Assembly: GCF_026151205.1 (NCBI RefSeq)
Contig: NC_087082.1
Coordinates: forward strand, 17,763,401 to 17,827,400
DNA length: 64,000 nucleotides
Source of the DNA: Bolinopsis microptera
Taxonomy: Eukaryota > Ctenophora > Tentaculata > Lobata > Bolinopsidae
Reading direction: 5' to 3'
Both the position numbers and the translations under genes were made by a program. Shown here piece after piece: positions 35,438 to 47,593 of this stretch. Under the pieces are notes generated by a model. The model worked only from the letters and a program-made list of their open reading frames with translations, ran no database searches and was not told the DNA's origin. Each line of letters opens with the position of its first letter. The first letter of the stretch is position 1.

Positions 35438-36888
35438 GGTGCCTTATAGTAATAAGTTATATTATTATAGGGAAAAATTAAATTAAAAAAGGATTCAACG
35501 ATTGACATTGGAATGATACAATTAATGATATTGTATTTGGTGTTTTAATGTTGAGTTTGGTAGAATGGAAAAATACTCAGTAAATCGTTAGTTTGCATGA
35601 AATGCATGTAGAACCGTTTTTGGGTTTAAAAATGATCTCAGTTAGTTGGGGTAAGAGGTAAATTAGCCCCTATATCAGGGTTTTACTGTAATAGGAAACA
35701 AATTTAAATATTTTCCTTAATATTATGTGTTCTTTAATTCATCTTTGTTGGCAATATGGTTAACGTTAAAAATTACATGGGTAAAAAGATGATGGTCAAT
35801 TGGGATTGGGACTCCTACACTTCACTGAAAAGTATAAGTATGCACCCTAAGTAATCCACCATAGAAGCTAGGTGACAAAGTGGTTGGAGCTTCCGCCTTC
35901 AGCACAAAAGCCAGAATGTCAGCACAAAAGCCAGAATGTCAGTGGCAAAACGACCACCTCGTTGCTTGAATGTGGGACAATTTTGAAAAACTAGTACAAG
36001 CAAAATTGCGCGTTTTGATCTAGAAACACACCATTTTAGAGATTTTACAAGCATTTTCTCTAAATCAAAGAGAAATTTAAGATATTAGGAACCATCTCTA
36101 GGTCCTCTAAGGTTCTCTAGTCTAATACATCATCGATACAACAACATGATTCCACTACACATCGCGAACCTTACATACCATATCAACAAACAAGTTTCAA
36201 CTTCTGCTTGGAATACAATAAGTTAAATCAAGTAATCAATGAAACAAGAAATTTCAATGAAACAAGAAATTTAATTTTAGCACATTTTTACAGAATAAAA
36301 AGATGTTCAACAATTCATAAAATATAATGCCCATTTGGTGTATGACTTTTTGTCCTTGACTGCTAGTTTGGTTTTGGAAGGACAGGTAACTAACGGGGCA
36401 AGGAATGCGCGTGCCTGGAAGCTTTTGCACACAACGAAACGCTAGTTCAGTTAAGTTTATAGAGACAAGGCTCAGATTAGGACTAGAAGAAAAATTGTGA
36501 GCAGACATTAGGGGTTCTGTTTATAGTTGTTATTATAGGTTGCAGTCTTGTTGTGACAAAAAGTCTACACTAAAACATTCTTTGGTTTATATTGTGTAGT
36601 TCAAGGATATAAAATGCAGCTTCAAGCTTTCAAGGTGGATATTGGAGAGCTGGCGAAAGATTATGGCCTTTGTATCAATGGTTATAATAAGCTATAAATA
36701 TCTTAAACTATACAGTGCTAATTAAAATTTCCTTAAACTTCATTCTTAAATTAGATTTTTTAGATTCAAAAGTAAATATACAATAATTTTATTAAAACTT
36801 TCTCACACATACTTTACTCACAGGACAAGACTTGGAAAACAGTAGCCTAGGGTAATTTTAATTGTAATGCAATTGGCAGAGCACAATC
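35438..36888. other. Gene-free region upstream of PGAM5
   Basis: Contains the presumed PGAM5 promoter near 35.45 kb, a short direct duplication (agcacaaaagccagaatgtc twice near 35.91-35.94 kb) and a relic related to the hAT-like MITE of 53 kb. No other exon recognised. Confidence 0.4.
35960..36085 (+). mobile_element. Diverged relative of the 53-kb hAT-like MITE
   Basis: From ttgaatgtgggacaatttt through caaaattgcgcgttttg to cattttagagattttaca, the sequence parallels the inside of the element at 53043-53331. The CAGTGGCGTA termini are not clear here, so this is a fragment or older copy. Confidence 0.5.
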
Positions 36889-37216
36889 CTAAATCCTGAG
36901 CAATCGTTGAAGGAGACATTGGATATAGGGGCGGTCCATGCCTTGAGCCTTCTTTGCCTTCCCACATACACCTCTAACTGCTACTAGTACACTCCTCATT
37001 ATATCCAAGCTCAGGCATGTCATGATGTTACACATCACCTGGATGTAGTCCTCCATTGTCTTGGTGGCTATCAATAAGTCTCCTTATGAAACGCTTGGCC
37101 TCAGGTGCCATTCCTCCTGTAGTGGTAAATACAAGGGGGACGAATGACCCTTTGTCCAATTGTAGCACTCGGTTCATGTACTGGTTCTTTTTCTCATAAA
37201 AAATATACCATATCAA
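36889..37216 (-). pseudogene. Retroelement-type C-terminal relic, copy 1
   Basis: Two overlapping minus-strand frames share a frameshift near 37070. The first has EKKNQYMNRVLQLDKGSFVP, then TTTGGMAPEAKRFIRRL. The second has MRSVLVAVRGVCGK. This resembles a tail I associate with metazoan retroelement reverse-transcriptase proteins (an N-R-V/I-hydrophobic-G-[ST]-F-x-PLVF pattern, then a [LI]RxxxxxxRG box). No catalytic domain is present. I am only moderately sure of the family. Confidence 0.45.
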
Positions 37217-39743
37217 TGACGATACCGCGTAAGAATCAAGCTGGTTAGTATCAAGTTCATGACTTAAAAATGTGTATTAACGAAAGCTTTAACAGAATAA
37301 GAATAAGCTAAATAACGAATGAAGAATCAACATAAATAACAGGTCACATCCAACGCAAAACTAAAAAATGCGAAAAACGGATTTACACCGCAATTTTATC
37401 ATTAACATTCCTTGTATCACTTCGTGACCCCCTATATCGTTTCTACAATACAGGGGGAGCAGCGCACTCAGCGCAGCGGGTATGACAATAGATTCTTGAT
37501 AATTTCCATGAATATTTGTCGCGCGTTTTTGTCCCAGAATCAATACAAATCTAGCTAGATCCCACATATGTAATGCGCTCAATTTGAACGTCTTAAGAAC
37601 TTAAAACCCCTAGCCTGAGAGCGACTGATTTTAATTTAATTTAAATATTTTTGTTAACAAAAATAAGTCGGTGGCATAGCTGTGGAAATATTATGGCTAG
37701 GAATTAAATTTTTAAATTCGTCACTTTAAGCCACTGCACACCGCACAGGATAGGATGACCAAAGTGCAAAGAAACTGCTGCTAACTGATGCTTGCTGCTG
37801 CTAACTGCTGCTGTCGCGCGGGCTTAATCTGCAGTAGTTACTTTTGAACTCAAAATTGCTTCTTTAAATATAAAATCCTTGACTCGCTAGACTCTCCGGC
37901 CCAGTAAACCTTAGAAGTATAAGCTCCTGGTATCAGGTTACTGTAAGCGAATAATTATCTGGTAGTCATGCTAACATGAAGTGGGCAGCATCGTGTTAGA
38001 GATTTACAGTAAGAACTGCTTCTTACAAGGAAACTAATAAACATCGTGAATCAACAGGTTCTTTACAATTTGGCCCTCATGTGACTGGGGTCTACGTAAT
38101 AATTGCCATGTATATAAGTTGGCACAGAATTTTTTGTTTCCGATCCTGATGAATTTGGTACCGTGCACCACGATAAGGTTGAGCTGTATATGGACCTCTT
38201 GTGCATTACAATTGTGCATAGAAGACGAAAAATTAACAGTTTCTTGCGTAAAAAGCTAATGATTTCTTAAAAATCAAATATTATGAAATAATTTTTACAG
38301 TATAAGTTATTATATTGTAATCAGCTAGGTCAGTTGGTCAGACGCAACTTTTGGTATATATATTTTTATTGCACTATTGACGCTCACGTATTGCTCTCTA
38401 TATTCGGGCACTGGCAGGGCATATGAAAGAAAATGTTTCGAACAGTATACAGGTAATTTCAGCAATGGTAATTGTCTAGCTATAAGGATAGACACCCTCG
38501 AAAAATGAATAAACCAATTCAATAGATAAAAATAAAATCCACAAGTTCACATCATATCACAACAAAGAGCAGTCTAGACCCCACCTAACAAGCACTCCAT
38601 GGCCTGTTTAAGTAAAGTAAAGTAAAGTAAAGTAAAAATTATGACATAATAACCTTAGTCAGTTGAAAGTCTGATAGCATATGTTCTGTTTGATTTGACC
38701 AAACTAATTAGTATGAGGCTCTTACGGGCAAAAAGACGTGTTTTCTGCTACGATTTTAGAGACCTAACCGCTAATTGGACACAATAGTATGATGTCTAAG
38801 GATCGATAATATGTTAAGAAGTATAAATTTGGCCTTATTAGTCACGTGCTATACCAATGTGCGTTTTAAACTTTGACAGTCTATTACTCTAAGGCAAATA
38901 GAGTAATTATATTCATATTTTGTCAGCAATAAGATCACATTATTTTCTATTTAGTGTGAAAATATGAGCTAGAACGGACGTAATCTCGCTGAGTTATAGC
39001 TGTTTGAAATTTATGATGAACGCGCGGGTGCCAATTGATAACAACTAAATGCTTTTGCGCGTAGTGCGCGTCGAAAATTTGGCAAAAACGCTTGCGGAGT
39101 GACAATATTCAAACTTCGATAAAGTATATGAAGTGGGTACTTCTCGGAAAGGAAAAATTTAGGCAAACACGATGTGACTATTTTTTGGGTTGATTTAATA
39201 CAACTGCAAAAAATTATACAAACTTCAAGCAAAAAAAGTCAAATTTTTACCCCTTTTTTGGATTTTTACCTCCAAAAAAATAGAGGGATTTTTCAAATTT
39301 TTATATCATCTTGTGCGGCCGTGTTTTAGCTATCTCCATGCAAGTTTTGCCGACATGCCAACAAAATTAACTTGTTCAAAATATCAAAAACATGGTTTTA
39401 TGGCCTATTTTTTGCCCAAAAATCGGTTTTTTGCAATTTTACCCCCCAAAAAGTCAGTCCAATCATCTTAAAACCACTTTTAATCGATTTTACGGTCAAA
39501 AATACGTCTAGTGAGGTGTATCTGGGGTCCCTAGCGTATCGAGCAGACAATGCCCGTAAGAGCCTCTACTAAATGCCTTTCATTGCTTTATAACATCATC
39601 ACACATGACTACAAAGTATCAAAACACTGTATGGAAAAATATAAATATCTTACCACCAAAATTAATAGATTATTAACTACAACTTTATTAAAAAATTTCA
39701 AATAAATTCAAAAAGCATCCCCAAAAGATAACCCTATTCATAC
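37217..39743. other. Gene-poor region with repeat fragments
   Basis: Contains one end of the CTGCTG-rich MITE family near 37757-37815, a scrap of LINE coding sequence near 38371-38432 (minus strand, REQYVSVN, as in the 14-kb relic) and an AAAGT microsatellite at about 38611-38636. No complete gene recognised. Confidence 0.4.
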
Positions 39744-39968
39744 TTAAGGTTTAGGAGTGTTGATCAGGTCAAGGTCCAAATTACTTATCGCCGTGGGTGG
39801 AAGAGTTTTGGTACCTCTGTAACCCCTGATAGAGATTATACAGCGTCTGACAAATGATATCACATCACAATACCGTTGGCCTTTCTTAAGGCTGATCTTT
39901 TCAGCGAGATGTTTTAGGAACTGTGAAGCCTTGCAGTTGCCATTCCTAGCTTGTAGTACTGAACACAA
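39744..39968 (-). pseudogene. Retroelement-type C-terminal relic, copy 2
   Basis: The frame contains FLKHLAEKISLKKGQRYCDV, then SFVRRCIISIRGYRG, the same kind of segment as in the 36.9-37.2 kb relic (helix, KKGxxYxxVxxxxR, RGYRG). Only this fragment survives. It probably derives from a related element. Confidence 0.45.
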
Positions 39969-40884
39969 GTGGCGTGAAGGTAGCCTTTTCTACATTGACG
40001 ACTCTGTTATTATACTCACGTTTTTGTTTTTCTCGTGAGATTGGTACATCTGTGAGATGCTCTTGTCAATGTTGGACTGGGCTTGAGGGTGAATTACCCT
40101 TACATCTGGCAGGGCGTATTACTAGGTAGTGCGCCATCGACAGTGAGCCGCGCGAAATTCTTGGAACAAATGAGTATTGAGTAACCTTCCCTTGATCCAA
40201 TTTTAACAAAATTGGTTAGCTTACCGATAGATTTACAAGGAAACTGTCCTAAAAATTTAAAGCATATCCAACCATCAGACATTATGTTACAGCTAAAAAC
40301 AGCGTATTTTCCCCCATTTTGCCCCATTTTTGTTACTATATCAGCTCCAATATCCACCTAATTTTTTGGACAGTTGTGAAAGCCCTATTTGAAAGTCTTT
40401 ACAAATTTTCAGAATTATCTCAGTCAAGGAATCGAGGATATGACAGAATAATACGACAAAAATCAACGAATTTCGTCAAATTACGCGCGTGACTTTTACA
40501 CTTACTTTTGCTCCAAACGTTGATTCACGATGTCAATCCTTCGCATTTCGCCGATTTGCATACGAGCTACAAGTCCAAAAGCCGCGCACCACCAAATATG
40601 ATACCTAGGCGAAGCTCACTGATCATTCCAAAAAGGTATAACAAATTTGTTCGGTGGCGCAAAAAGTGGCATGCAACGTATGTCAACAAATTTGGTACTG
40701 TGAAAATTTTTGATCTTACAGTCTTTTACTGGGCCGCGCTCAGCCTGTCATTCCGCCAAATATTTATCTTAATGAACATAATAGCCTGGGGTCCTCAGGT
40801 AAACAGTCTTTAGAAAACAATGTTATAAAAATTTTGAAAATCATAGCAAGTTTAATTTTATCGTTCACCCCTTTACTACACAAA
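39969..40884. other. Unassigned sequence
   Basis: About 900 bases with no recognised gene. A 101-codon frame at 40508-40813 resembles no known family. A short segment (gttgattcacgatgtcaatc) recurs near 41.01 kb. Confidence 0.35.
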
Positions 40885-41213
40885 AGGACTAAGACTACAG
40901 TGCAAAGAAACTGCTGCTAACTGATGCTCGATCACTGCATGCTGCTCACTGCTGCTATATACTGCTGCTTGCATGCTCACTGCTGCTCCCTGCTGCTAAT
41001 AACTGCTGTTGATTCACGATGTCAATCCTTCGCAGCTCGGTGAGTCACAGTCAACAGTGGTGCATTTCGCCGATCTACCGTGGAGAGAAGAATTATTTGA
41101 TGCGCGGCGCGACCCAGTAGTGCATCGCGCTACAATAACTGAGCTGCTGCTATGGGCAGGCGCGCGGCAGCAGTGAGCAGCAGTTAGCAACAGTTTCTTT
41201 GCACTATAGTCCT
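40885..41213. mobile_element. MITE with CTGCTG-rich inverted ends
   Basis: The left end contains agtgcaaagaaactgctgct after aggacta; the right end is the inverted counterpart (ttgctgcta/agcaacagtttctttgcact). The inside carries further gctgct/agcagc runs. Relatives occur at 42189-42287 and, one-ended, near 37757. No coding capacity. Confidence 0.6.
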
Positions 41214-41898
41214 CCTGTGCCTTCACATAGCCATGTGTATACACGTACTGCGTGACGCGCTTGTTTCACAAGTAGAATATAGTATGGTAGTAGAATCCTG
41301 TGCCGCCTTCGGCGGTCGCGCGCTACCGCAAGCGAGAAGGCTCTGGTTAGATCGAGCAATCATGTGCCTAGTAATACTAAGAAAATGCGATCGTGTTTAA
41401 AAAAATCGTGTTTGAATTTAAGATGAGTTGGTTACAATGCCATAACATTAACAATCATTTCATAATAACTGTAACTGCAGTATTATATATACCAAAAACT
41501 AAACATTTCGGCAAAAAAAGCACGCGCGGGGAACAAGCGCCGTCGCGTGAAGCAGTTTTAGCAAAAGTTGCTACACGGTGGAATTATTTTATTCACATTT
41601 TTAGACAGCTTTTGGTACCAAATTCATCGAAATCGGAAGAAAATAATGTTGTGCCAACTCATAGCGCTTATTACATAGACTACATGGTCATTGCTGCTCA
41701 TAACTGCTTTAACTTTATGTCATGGAGGTAATTCGGAATCATTGTACAAAATACATTAATTTATGCATTATGATTTAGTTTACAATTACTTCCATATATA
41801 ATAACACCATCAGGACCGAATTTGAGGTAATTTCAATTATGTACGTTTATTTTAGCTAAATAAATGTATTTCACAACAAATAAACGTAATATGTACGC
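41214..41898. other. Unassigned sequence
   Basis: No recognisable gene. A 112-codon frame at 41393-41731 has no family resemblance and no splice context. Confidence 0.35.
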
Positions 41899-42768
41899 CA
41901 CAATGGTATATAATTATATCTATAATGTAAATCACTAAATCAAAATGGCCGTGTTTATTTATAGTGTTTTGTGTCGTTCACGTCCCGACTGTTCGACCAA
42001 TGCTAGCTTTGTTGTTCAGCTACGTACTATATACTAGCACTTATCATGGCTCAATTCCTACCGATTATCAATATTTTGCATATGTTTGAAATCTACATTG
42101 TACATACCGATACGAAGAGCATGTCATGTCACCAGTGTTACTGTTACTGTTAGCAATAACACGTAACATGTTACGTACTATGAACACAGGGGTGCCATAG
42201 TGCAAAGAGACTGCTGCTAACTGCTGCTGACATAGCAGCAGTTTGAGTTAGCAGCAGTCAGCAGCAGTTTCTTAGCACTATGACACCCGGCCTGTGTGAA
42301 GTATAACTATAAAGCACGTGATTTTTGTAAATTTTTTAAAAACTGTTCGGTCCCCAAATGAGGTACTGGTTGCGTTTGAATATTTGAAACAAATATTTAT
42401 ATTTACAGCCGTCGCATCATCCGTCAAATGACTATCTAAATACATATCCGCGTCCCTATGTTGTATTTACAGCGAGCAGGAGTTCTTTAGGGTTTGGAGT
42501 TGTGTACTATTATAATGCGAGGTATTCATTTGTCATTGTTCTGAGAACGGCTAGCCATTACTTCTAATTCTGGTCAAACATTTTGCTCATTGGTACATTA
42601 ACATACAAAATATTGATCGTCGGTAGGAATTGAGCTATGATAAGTGCTAGTAGATGAGCAATCAAAGGTAGCATTGGTCGAACAGTCGGAACGTGAACAA
42701 CACAAAACACCATAAACACGGCCATTTTGATTTAGTGATTTACATTATAATTATGGATATAACATTGT
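41899..42768. mobile_element. Long inverted-repeat element
   Basis: Arms of about 170-185 bases (41899-42082 and 42601-42768) are inverted copies. They include a caaaatggccgtgttta stretch and a taccgattatcaatatttt stretch. The roughly 500-base loop has no coding frame and carries the nested MITE at 42189-42287. The exact termini and target duplication are not clear. Confidence 0.65.
42189..42287. mobile_element. Nested CTGCTG-ended MITE
   Basis: About 100 bases, almost a complete hairpin: gggtgccatagtgcaaagag and ctgctgctaactgctgctg at the left, the inverse at the right. Same family as 40885-41213. Confidence 0.65.
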
Positions 42769-43134
42769 TCCTATTTAATTGGCAGGTTTTAATTGTTTAA
42801 CATTGACTTGCTCAACAAACAAGCTTACGTTTCTTACTTCATTCGTAAAAATGTGAATAAACTGGCTATAGAGACGGAAATCAAAAGCAAAAGCTTTCCT
42901 TTCCCAGGTAAGAATGTTATTATTTGTATTACATAAACATAAATTATATTACATTATAGAATATTATTTTAAACTATTTACACTAAATAAAGGGTGGCTT
43001 AACAAAGTTAAACTTAACTCTAGATTAGATCATCGCATCATGAGACTGGGACACCTAAATAGTATCTAGTGCTCACAACGTATTATCTTTCTTTAATCAT
43101 AACTTATTCGACTCTTACTGCACTATATAGACCG
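42769..43134. other. AT-rich spacer
   Basis: No feature recognised between the inverted-repeat element and the following minisatellite. Confidence 0.4.
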
Positions 43135-45712
43135 GAGAGTACTGGTGCTCTACTGTTCATAGGATAATACTGGTGCTCTACTGTTCATAGCAGTGTACTG
43201 GTACACTACTGTTCATAGGAAAGTACTGGTGCTCTACAGTTCATAGCAGTGTACTAATGCTCTGCTGTTCATAAGAGAGTACTGGTGCTCTACTGCTCAT
43301 AGGCGAGTATTGGTGCTCTATTGTTCATAGCAGTGTACTGTTCATAAGATAGTACTGGTGCTCTACTGTTCATAGGAGAGTATTGGTGATATACTGTTCA
43401 TAGAATTGTATTGTTCATAGGATAGTACTAAGGCTCTACTGTTCATGGGAGTGTACCGATGCTCTGCTGTTTATAGGAGAGTACTGGTGATAAACTGTTC
43501 ATAGGAGAGTACAGGTGCTCTAGTGTTCATAGCAGTGTACTGGTGCTCTGCTGTTCATAGGAGAGTACTGGTGCTCTACTGTTCGTGGGAGTGTACCAAT
43601 GCTCTGCTGTTCATAGGAGAGTACTGGTGATAAACTGTTCATAGGAGAGTACAGGTGCTCTAGTGTTCATAGCAGTGTACCGTTCATAGGATAGTACTAA
43701 TGCTCTACTGTTTATAGGAGTGTACCGATGCTCTGCTGTTTATAGGAGAGTACTGGTGCTCTACTGTTCATAGGAGAGTACAGGTGCTCTACTGTTCATA
43801 GCAGTGTACCGTTCATAGGATAGTACTAATACTCTACTGTTTATAGGAGTGTACCGATGCTCTGCTGTTTATAGGAGAGTACTGGTGCTCTACTGTTCAT
43901 AGGAGAGTACAGGTGCTCTAGTGTTCATAGCAGTGTACCGTTCATAGGATAGTACTAATGCTCTACTGTTTATAGGAGTGTACCGATGCTCTGCTGTTTA
44001 TAGGAGAGTACTGGTGCTCTACTGTTCATAGGAGAGTACAGGTGCTCTACCGTTCATAGCAGTGTACCGTTCATAGGATAGTACTAATGCTCTACTGTTT
44101 ATAGGAGTGTACCGATGCTCTGCTGTTTATAGGAGAGTACTGGTGCTATACTGTTCATAGGAGAGTACAGGTGCTCTACTGTTCATAGCAGTGTACCGTT
44201 CATAGGATAGTACTAATGCTCTACTGTTTATAGGAGTGTACCGATGCTCTGCTGTTTATAGGAGAGTACTGGTGCTCTACTGTTCATAGGAGAGTACAGG
44301 TGCTCTAGTGTTCATAGCAGTGTACCGTTCATAGGATAGTACTAATGCTCTACTGTTCATAGGAGTGTACCGATGCTCTGCTGTTCATAGGAGAGTAATG
44401 GTGATAAACTGTTCATAGGAGAGTACTGGTGCTCTGCTGTTCATAGGAGAGTACTGGTGCTCTACTGTTCATAGGAGAGTAATGGTGCTCTACTGTTCAT
44501 GGGAGTGTACCGATGCTCTGCTGTTCATAGGAGAGTACTGGTGATAAACTGTTCATAGGAGAGTACAGGTGCTCTAGTGTTCATGGGAGTGTACCGATGC
44601 TCTGCTGTTCATAGGAGAGTACTGGTGCTCTACTGTTCATGGGAGTGTACCGATGCTCTGCTGTTCATAGGAGAGTACTGGTGATAAACTGTTCATAGGA
44701 GAGTACAGGTGCTCTAGTGTTCATAGCAGTGTACCGTTCATAGGATAGTACTAATGCTCTACTGTTTATAGGAGTGTACCGATGCTCTGCTGTTTATAGG
44801 AGAGTACTGGTGCTCTACTGTTCATAGGAGGGTACAGGTGCTCTACTGTTCATAGCAGTGTACCGTTCATAGGATAGTACTAATGCTCTACTGTTCATAG
44901 GAGTGTACCGATGCTCTGCTGTTTATAGGAGAGTACTGGTGCTCTACTGTTCATAGAAGAGTACTGGTGCTCTACCGTTTATAGTAGTATTCTGTTCATA
45001 GGATAGTACTAATGCTCTACTGTTTATAGGAGTGTACCGATGCTCTGCTGTTTATAGGAGAGTACTGGTGCTCTACTGTTCATAGGAGGGTACAGGTGCT
45101 CTACTGTTCATAGCAGTGTACCGTTCATAGGATAGTACTAATGCTCTACTGTTCATAGGAGTGTACCGATGCTCTGCTGTTCATAAGAGAGTACTGGTGC
45201 TCTACTGTTCATAGAAGTGTACTGCTCATAAGCACCAGTACTCTCCTATGAACAGCAGAGCAGCGGTACACTCCTATGAACAGTAGAGCACCAGTACTCT
45301 CCTATGAACAGTAAATTACCAGTAATCTTCTATGAACAGCAGAGCACCAGTACTCTCCTATCAACAGTTTATCACCATTAATCTCTTATGAACAGCAGAG
45401 CATTGGTACACTGCTATTCATAGCAGTGTTCATAGGATAGTACTGGTGCTCTACTTTTTTATAGGAGAGTACTGGTGCTCTACTGTTCATAGCTGTGTAC
45501 TGTTCATAAGAGATCACTGGTGCTCTACTGTTCATAGCAGTGTACTGGTGCTTTACTGTTCATAGCAGTGTACTGGTACTCTACTGTTCATAGGAGTGTA
45601 CTGGTGCTTTACTGTTCATAGGAGAGTACTAGTGCTTTACTGTTCAACTATATACGAGAGTACGGTGAATATTAGAGCACCAGTACACTCATATGAACAG
45701 TAGAGCACCACG
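43135..45712. repeat. 2.6-kb minisatellite with 129-bp higher-order units
   Basis: The basic unit is about 28 bp (ggtgctctactgttcatagg plus agagtact), with many variants. Between about 43672 and 44317 a marker variant (gcagtgtaccgttcatag) recurs exactly every 129 bases (43672, 43801, 43930, 44059, 44188, 44317), showing a higher-order unit. Near 45220-45415 the units run in the opposite orientation, after which the original orientation returns; another reversed piece is at about 45670-45712. No gene lies inside. Confidence 0.9.
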
Positions 45713-46204
45713 ATTAGGAGTTTGTAATGTGCTTTTATCTTTGGTTATTATTTTTAGTTACCCAGTATTTCTCATTTTTACGAATAAGCTCAGTAAGATG
45801 CAAGAGAAAATTGATGCGATAGAAAATTAATCGTGCGTGGTGTAACTATAGGCGATGTTATTTTTACCTAAATTTGTTCAGTGCTTTATAGCTACTGGCC
45901 GAGGACGCTGAAATGCCTCATCGATGTAATTTAAGGATGCATATTTATCGATATTTCGATAACAAATTCCAGTAGTTAACACAGAATATCTGGCCCAGTT
46001 AGTGCTTCGTTTTGGTGATTAGTTTTACTTTATAGCAGAAAGCCCGTCCGCCGGATGCATGACATAAAGAATTTGGTTTAACTTGTTTGTATGAAAAGCA
46101 TCAATATATAGGTTAATAATTATTCTTGCCTCATCGCCTCTCTTCTCTCTCATTTTAGTACAAACAGATCCGTCTACTAAAAATCGATTTGCCGACATAC
46201 AAAG
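45713..46204. other. Unassigned sequence
   Basis: No recognisable gene; a 66-codon minus-strand frame at 46025-46225 has no family resemblance. Confidence 0.35.
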
Positions 46205-46935
46205 CTCACAAAGGATTTTTGACATTTTTGAGTCCGATTAGGTGCCCTTTATGGCTGACCAACTTTTCCAAACATTTCCATATGTATTAAAGCCGCTTTT
46301 GCCACTTAACCACTTTTTACCACCTTTCTTTTTAGTCGAATATCTTTAGTTGTGAACATCGTTAAAGGTTGCAGATTAATCGAGGGTGTTCATATTATCA
46401 GGAAGAAAAACTTTCGTACAAACAATTATTACGGTTAAAAATTTGTAGGTTTACAACCTACCAGGACGCGCGCCGAGTTGGACTCGTCGACGGTCCAATA
46501 TATGGAACAGATATTTTACGAGTATCACCCGTTAATTAAAAATTGGAGTTCAGTAAATCAATAAAATGATAGTAAGATAGTAGTAGTACAGCAGGCTATC
46601 GAATAGATCTTAAATGTGCCTTTGGTGCAGTTTCTCATTTCTGTGAAAATCGATAAGGATGTACTGTAATTAATTATGAAACTCTAATATCCTGTAGTTA
46701 ACGTTTTTAAGTTTCAGCCTTTTTATTTATTTTGACTTAGTAATTCCTGATTGTTAAAATTTGCCGAGATATACTGAACTCCAACTACAAATATTGGTGA
46801 TTTAAGTATTCTTGAAAAAAAATCAGAGTTTTTTCAAAGTGGCAAAAAGTGGCCTTAAGACACTTGGAAAAGTTTGGAAAAGTTGGTCAGCCATAAAGGG
46901 CATCTAATGGGACTCAAAACGTCAGAAATCCTTTA
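46205..46935. mobile_element. Inverted-repeat element of about 730 bp
   Basis: The left end contains gccctttatggctgaccaac and the right end its inverse. The arms also share ggactcaaaa/ttttgagtcc and aggattt/aaatcct. The inside includes accaggacgcgcgccgagtt, a dispersed repeat also present near 2160. No coding frame. Confidence 0.6.
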
Positions 46936-46984
46936 TAAAGTATAGAATACTTATTGTCTTCTTATTATCTGCAGTAGATAACGA

Positions 46985-47399
46985 GTTTCTATGTTATCAA
47001 CGACAACGTGGAGCTCTGATTATGTGGCAACTAATGGCATAGACAAGGCTTTAAACACACGAGCTCTTACATCATCTGAACATGACCCCTGGTTTAAAGC
47101 TAAGTTAGGAAAGACATATTGTGTAGAGGAAGTGCACCATACGTGCAGTCTGATTATCACACTTACCCGTATAACAAGCACACATGCTCGAGAGATGTGT
47201 GTACCTGTATAAGTGGTCACTACTGCACTAACCATCCCACTTGGTGGCCCGTGTCAGTGTACTCTGAGGATGGAACAGTACCTGACAACGTTCCTTCTGA
47301 TTGTAAGATTGGAGACACAGTTGTTATTAGAGAGGGTTCTAATTATAACTATGTCTGGTTACGTGAGATAGTTATCATCGGAAGAGATATAGAGCTTTG
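46985..47399 (+). pseudogene. Broken fucolectin-like module, copy 1
   Basis: Closely matches the intact lectin exon at 47848-48303, beginning at gcagtagataacgag. The frame starts with YVATNGIDKALNTRALTSSE and PWFKAKLGKTYCVEEV. It then shifts by one base near 47130 (caccat-acgtg against caccattacacg in the intact copy). The second frame continues with the cysteine-rich half and IIGRDIEL before a TGA. It is a tandem duplicate that can no longer encode the whole domain in one frame. Confidence 0.75.
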
Positions 47400-47593
47400 A
47401 CTCGATATCATCATTTAGATTCTCAACAAAATGTATTCTCGTCCGTCTCAAAATTATAAATCTGTCTAAGATTCATATCATTTTATAACGTTTCAGTTGG
47501 ATTCTTAAAAATTGTGTAAACGTTCAACTTAAAGCAATTTAATTGGCTGATCGAATATTTCAGTAAAAATGTTTATGTAGCGACCAGCCTATC

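Noticed and set aside
40508-41731. Frames of 101 and 112 codons
   Set aside because: No recognisable domain, and the surrounding sequence is repetitive; treated as chance.
47020-47235. Minus-strand 71-codon frame
   Set aside because: Antisense shadow of a broken lectin exon.
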